Source: an uncultured Methylotenera sp.
GTDB taxonomy: Bacteria; Pseudomonadota; Gammaproteobacteria; Burkholderiales; Methylophilaceae
Direction: 5' to 3'
Length of the DNA stretch: 44,910 nt
NCBI RefSeq assembly: GCF_946479685.1
Contig: NZ_CAMLGS010000019.1
Location: 1 to 44,910 of the forward strand
The notes under the pieces are model-generated. The model was given only the letters and a program-made list of their open reading frames with translations. It was not told the origin of the DNA and did not search any database. The translations under genes were made by a program, and so were the position numbers. Shown here piece by piece: positions 44,517 through 44,910 of the stretch. Positions within the stretch are counted from its first letter, which is position 1. Each line of letters opens with the position of its first letter.

Positions 44517-44855
44517 ATGAGTGCTGATTGTATTTTTTGTAAGATTGTCCAAGGCGATATCCCTTCCAAGAAAATCTATGAAGATGACGATGTCATCGCG
44601 TTTCACGACATACGCCCCATTACTAAAGTACATTTCTTGCTAGTGCCTAAGCTGCACGTAGAGAGTTTGGCCAGTTGCGGCTCGCAACATCAGGCATTAT
44701 TGGGTAAGATGTTATTACTGGCGCCTGAATTGGCTAAGGAGCAAGGTTTGGCTGGTTTCCGCACCATGATTAATACTGGGCGTGAAGGTGGGCAAGAAGT
44801 ATTTCATATGCACGTGCATGTGTTTGGTGGTGGTAGTACACTGCCTAAAACATAG
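44517..44855 (+). CDS. hinT: HIT-family nucleotide hydrolase HinT
   Basis: This 112-residue protein has the histidine triad HMHVHV (His97, His99, His101) and the N-terminal CIFCKIVQGDIPSK motif with two cysteines. HinT proteins hydrolyse nucleoside phosphoramidates. The gene between hisE and tatA is the standard betaproteobacterial order. The start is ATG about 77 bases after hisE. Confidence 0.96.
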   Translation: MSADCIFCKIVQGDIPSKKIYEDDDVIAFHDIRPITKVHFLLVPKLHVESLASCGSQHQALLGKMLLLAPELAKEQGLAGFRTMINTGREGGQEVFHMHVHVFGGGSTLPKT

Positions 44856-44884
44856 TTTAATCATATTTAATTAGGAGAGTAGCA

Positions 44885-44910
44885 ATGGGAATCGGAGCTT
44901 GGTGGCATTG
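44885..44910 (+). CDS. tatA: TatA, twin-arginine translocase subunit (start only)
   Basis: Only eight full codons lie in the window: M-G-I-G-A-W-W-H, after a strong AGGAGAG ribosome site. TatA proteins in this position begin with MGxxxxWHW-type residues before the membrane helix, and the order hisI-hisE-hinT-tatA is common in betaproteobacteria. The call rests on that context and the short N-terminus. Confidence 0.6.

Overview
The window looks like chromosome from a methylotrophic betaproteobacterium of the Methylophilaceae (Methylotenera/Methylophilus-like). The evidence is a hexulose-6-phosphate synthase (Hps) gene of the ribulose monophosphate (RuMP) pathway, together with typical betaproteobacterial gene order: cytochrome c4 - resB - ccsB, and mlaFEDCB - ABC exporter - bolA - grxD - murA - his genes - hinT - tatA. 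I saw no insertion sequence, phage gene, CRISPR array, tRNA or rRNA. Coding density is high and genes are mostly housekeeping. The genus is inferred from gene content, not from a database match.

Region 1 (1-8440, minus strand) is a vitamin B12 operon. A clear cobalamin riboswitch precedes btuB (outer-membrane receptor), a BtuM-like solitary S-component (inner-membrane transporter), cobO (corrinoid adenosyltransferase), cobB (cobyrinate a,c-diamide synthase) and a CobN-type chelatase subunit that runs off the left edge. The CobN-like protein opens with a signal peptide, which is odd for a cobaltochelatase subunit.

Region 2 (8520-10440) holds a ZapB-like coiled-coil protein, zapA, a probable 6S RNA, a DUF2237 protein and an EVE-domain protein. 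Region 3 (10440-21570) holds a beta-propeller lipoprotein, ilvA, rpiA, phoU, topA, ttcA, a pteridine reductase-like SDR, a MidA-type methyltransferase and trmB. Region 4 (21566-29140) holds the GTPase engB, cytochrome c4, the System II cytochrome c maturation pair resB/ccsB, an orphan membrane histidine kinase and a lone type IV pilin-like gene.

Region 5 (29190-36451) is the phospholipid-transport operon mlaFEDCB, an ABC-2 exporter pair, bolA, a monothiol glutaredoxin and murA. Region 6 (36494-44439) carries the histidine biosynthesis genes in the order hisG-D-C, then hps as a self-contained unit with its own promoter and terminator, then hisB-H-A-F-I-E. The window closes with hinT and the first codons of tatA.

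The points most worth follow-up are the exported CobN-like protein in the B12 operon, hps placed inside the his cluster with an amphipathic C-terminal tail, and a probable leaderless mRNA for the ZapB-like gene.
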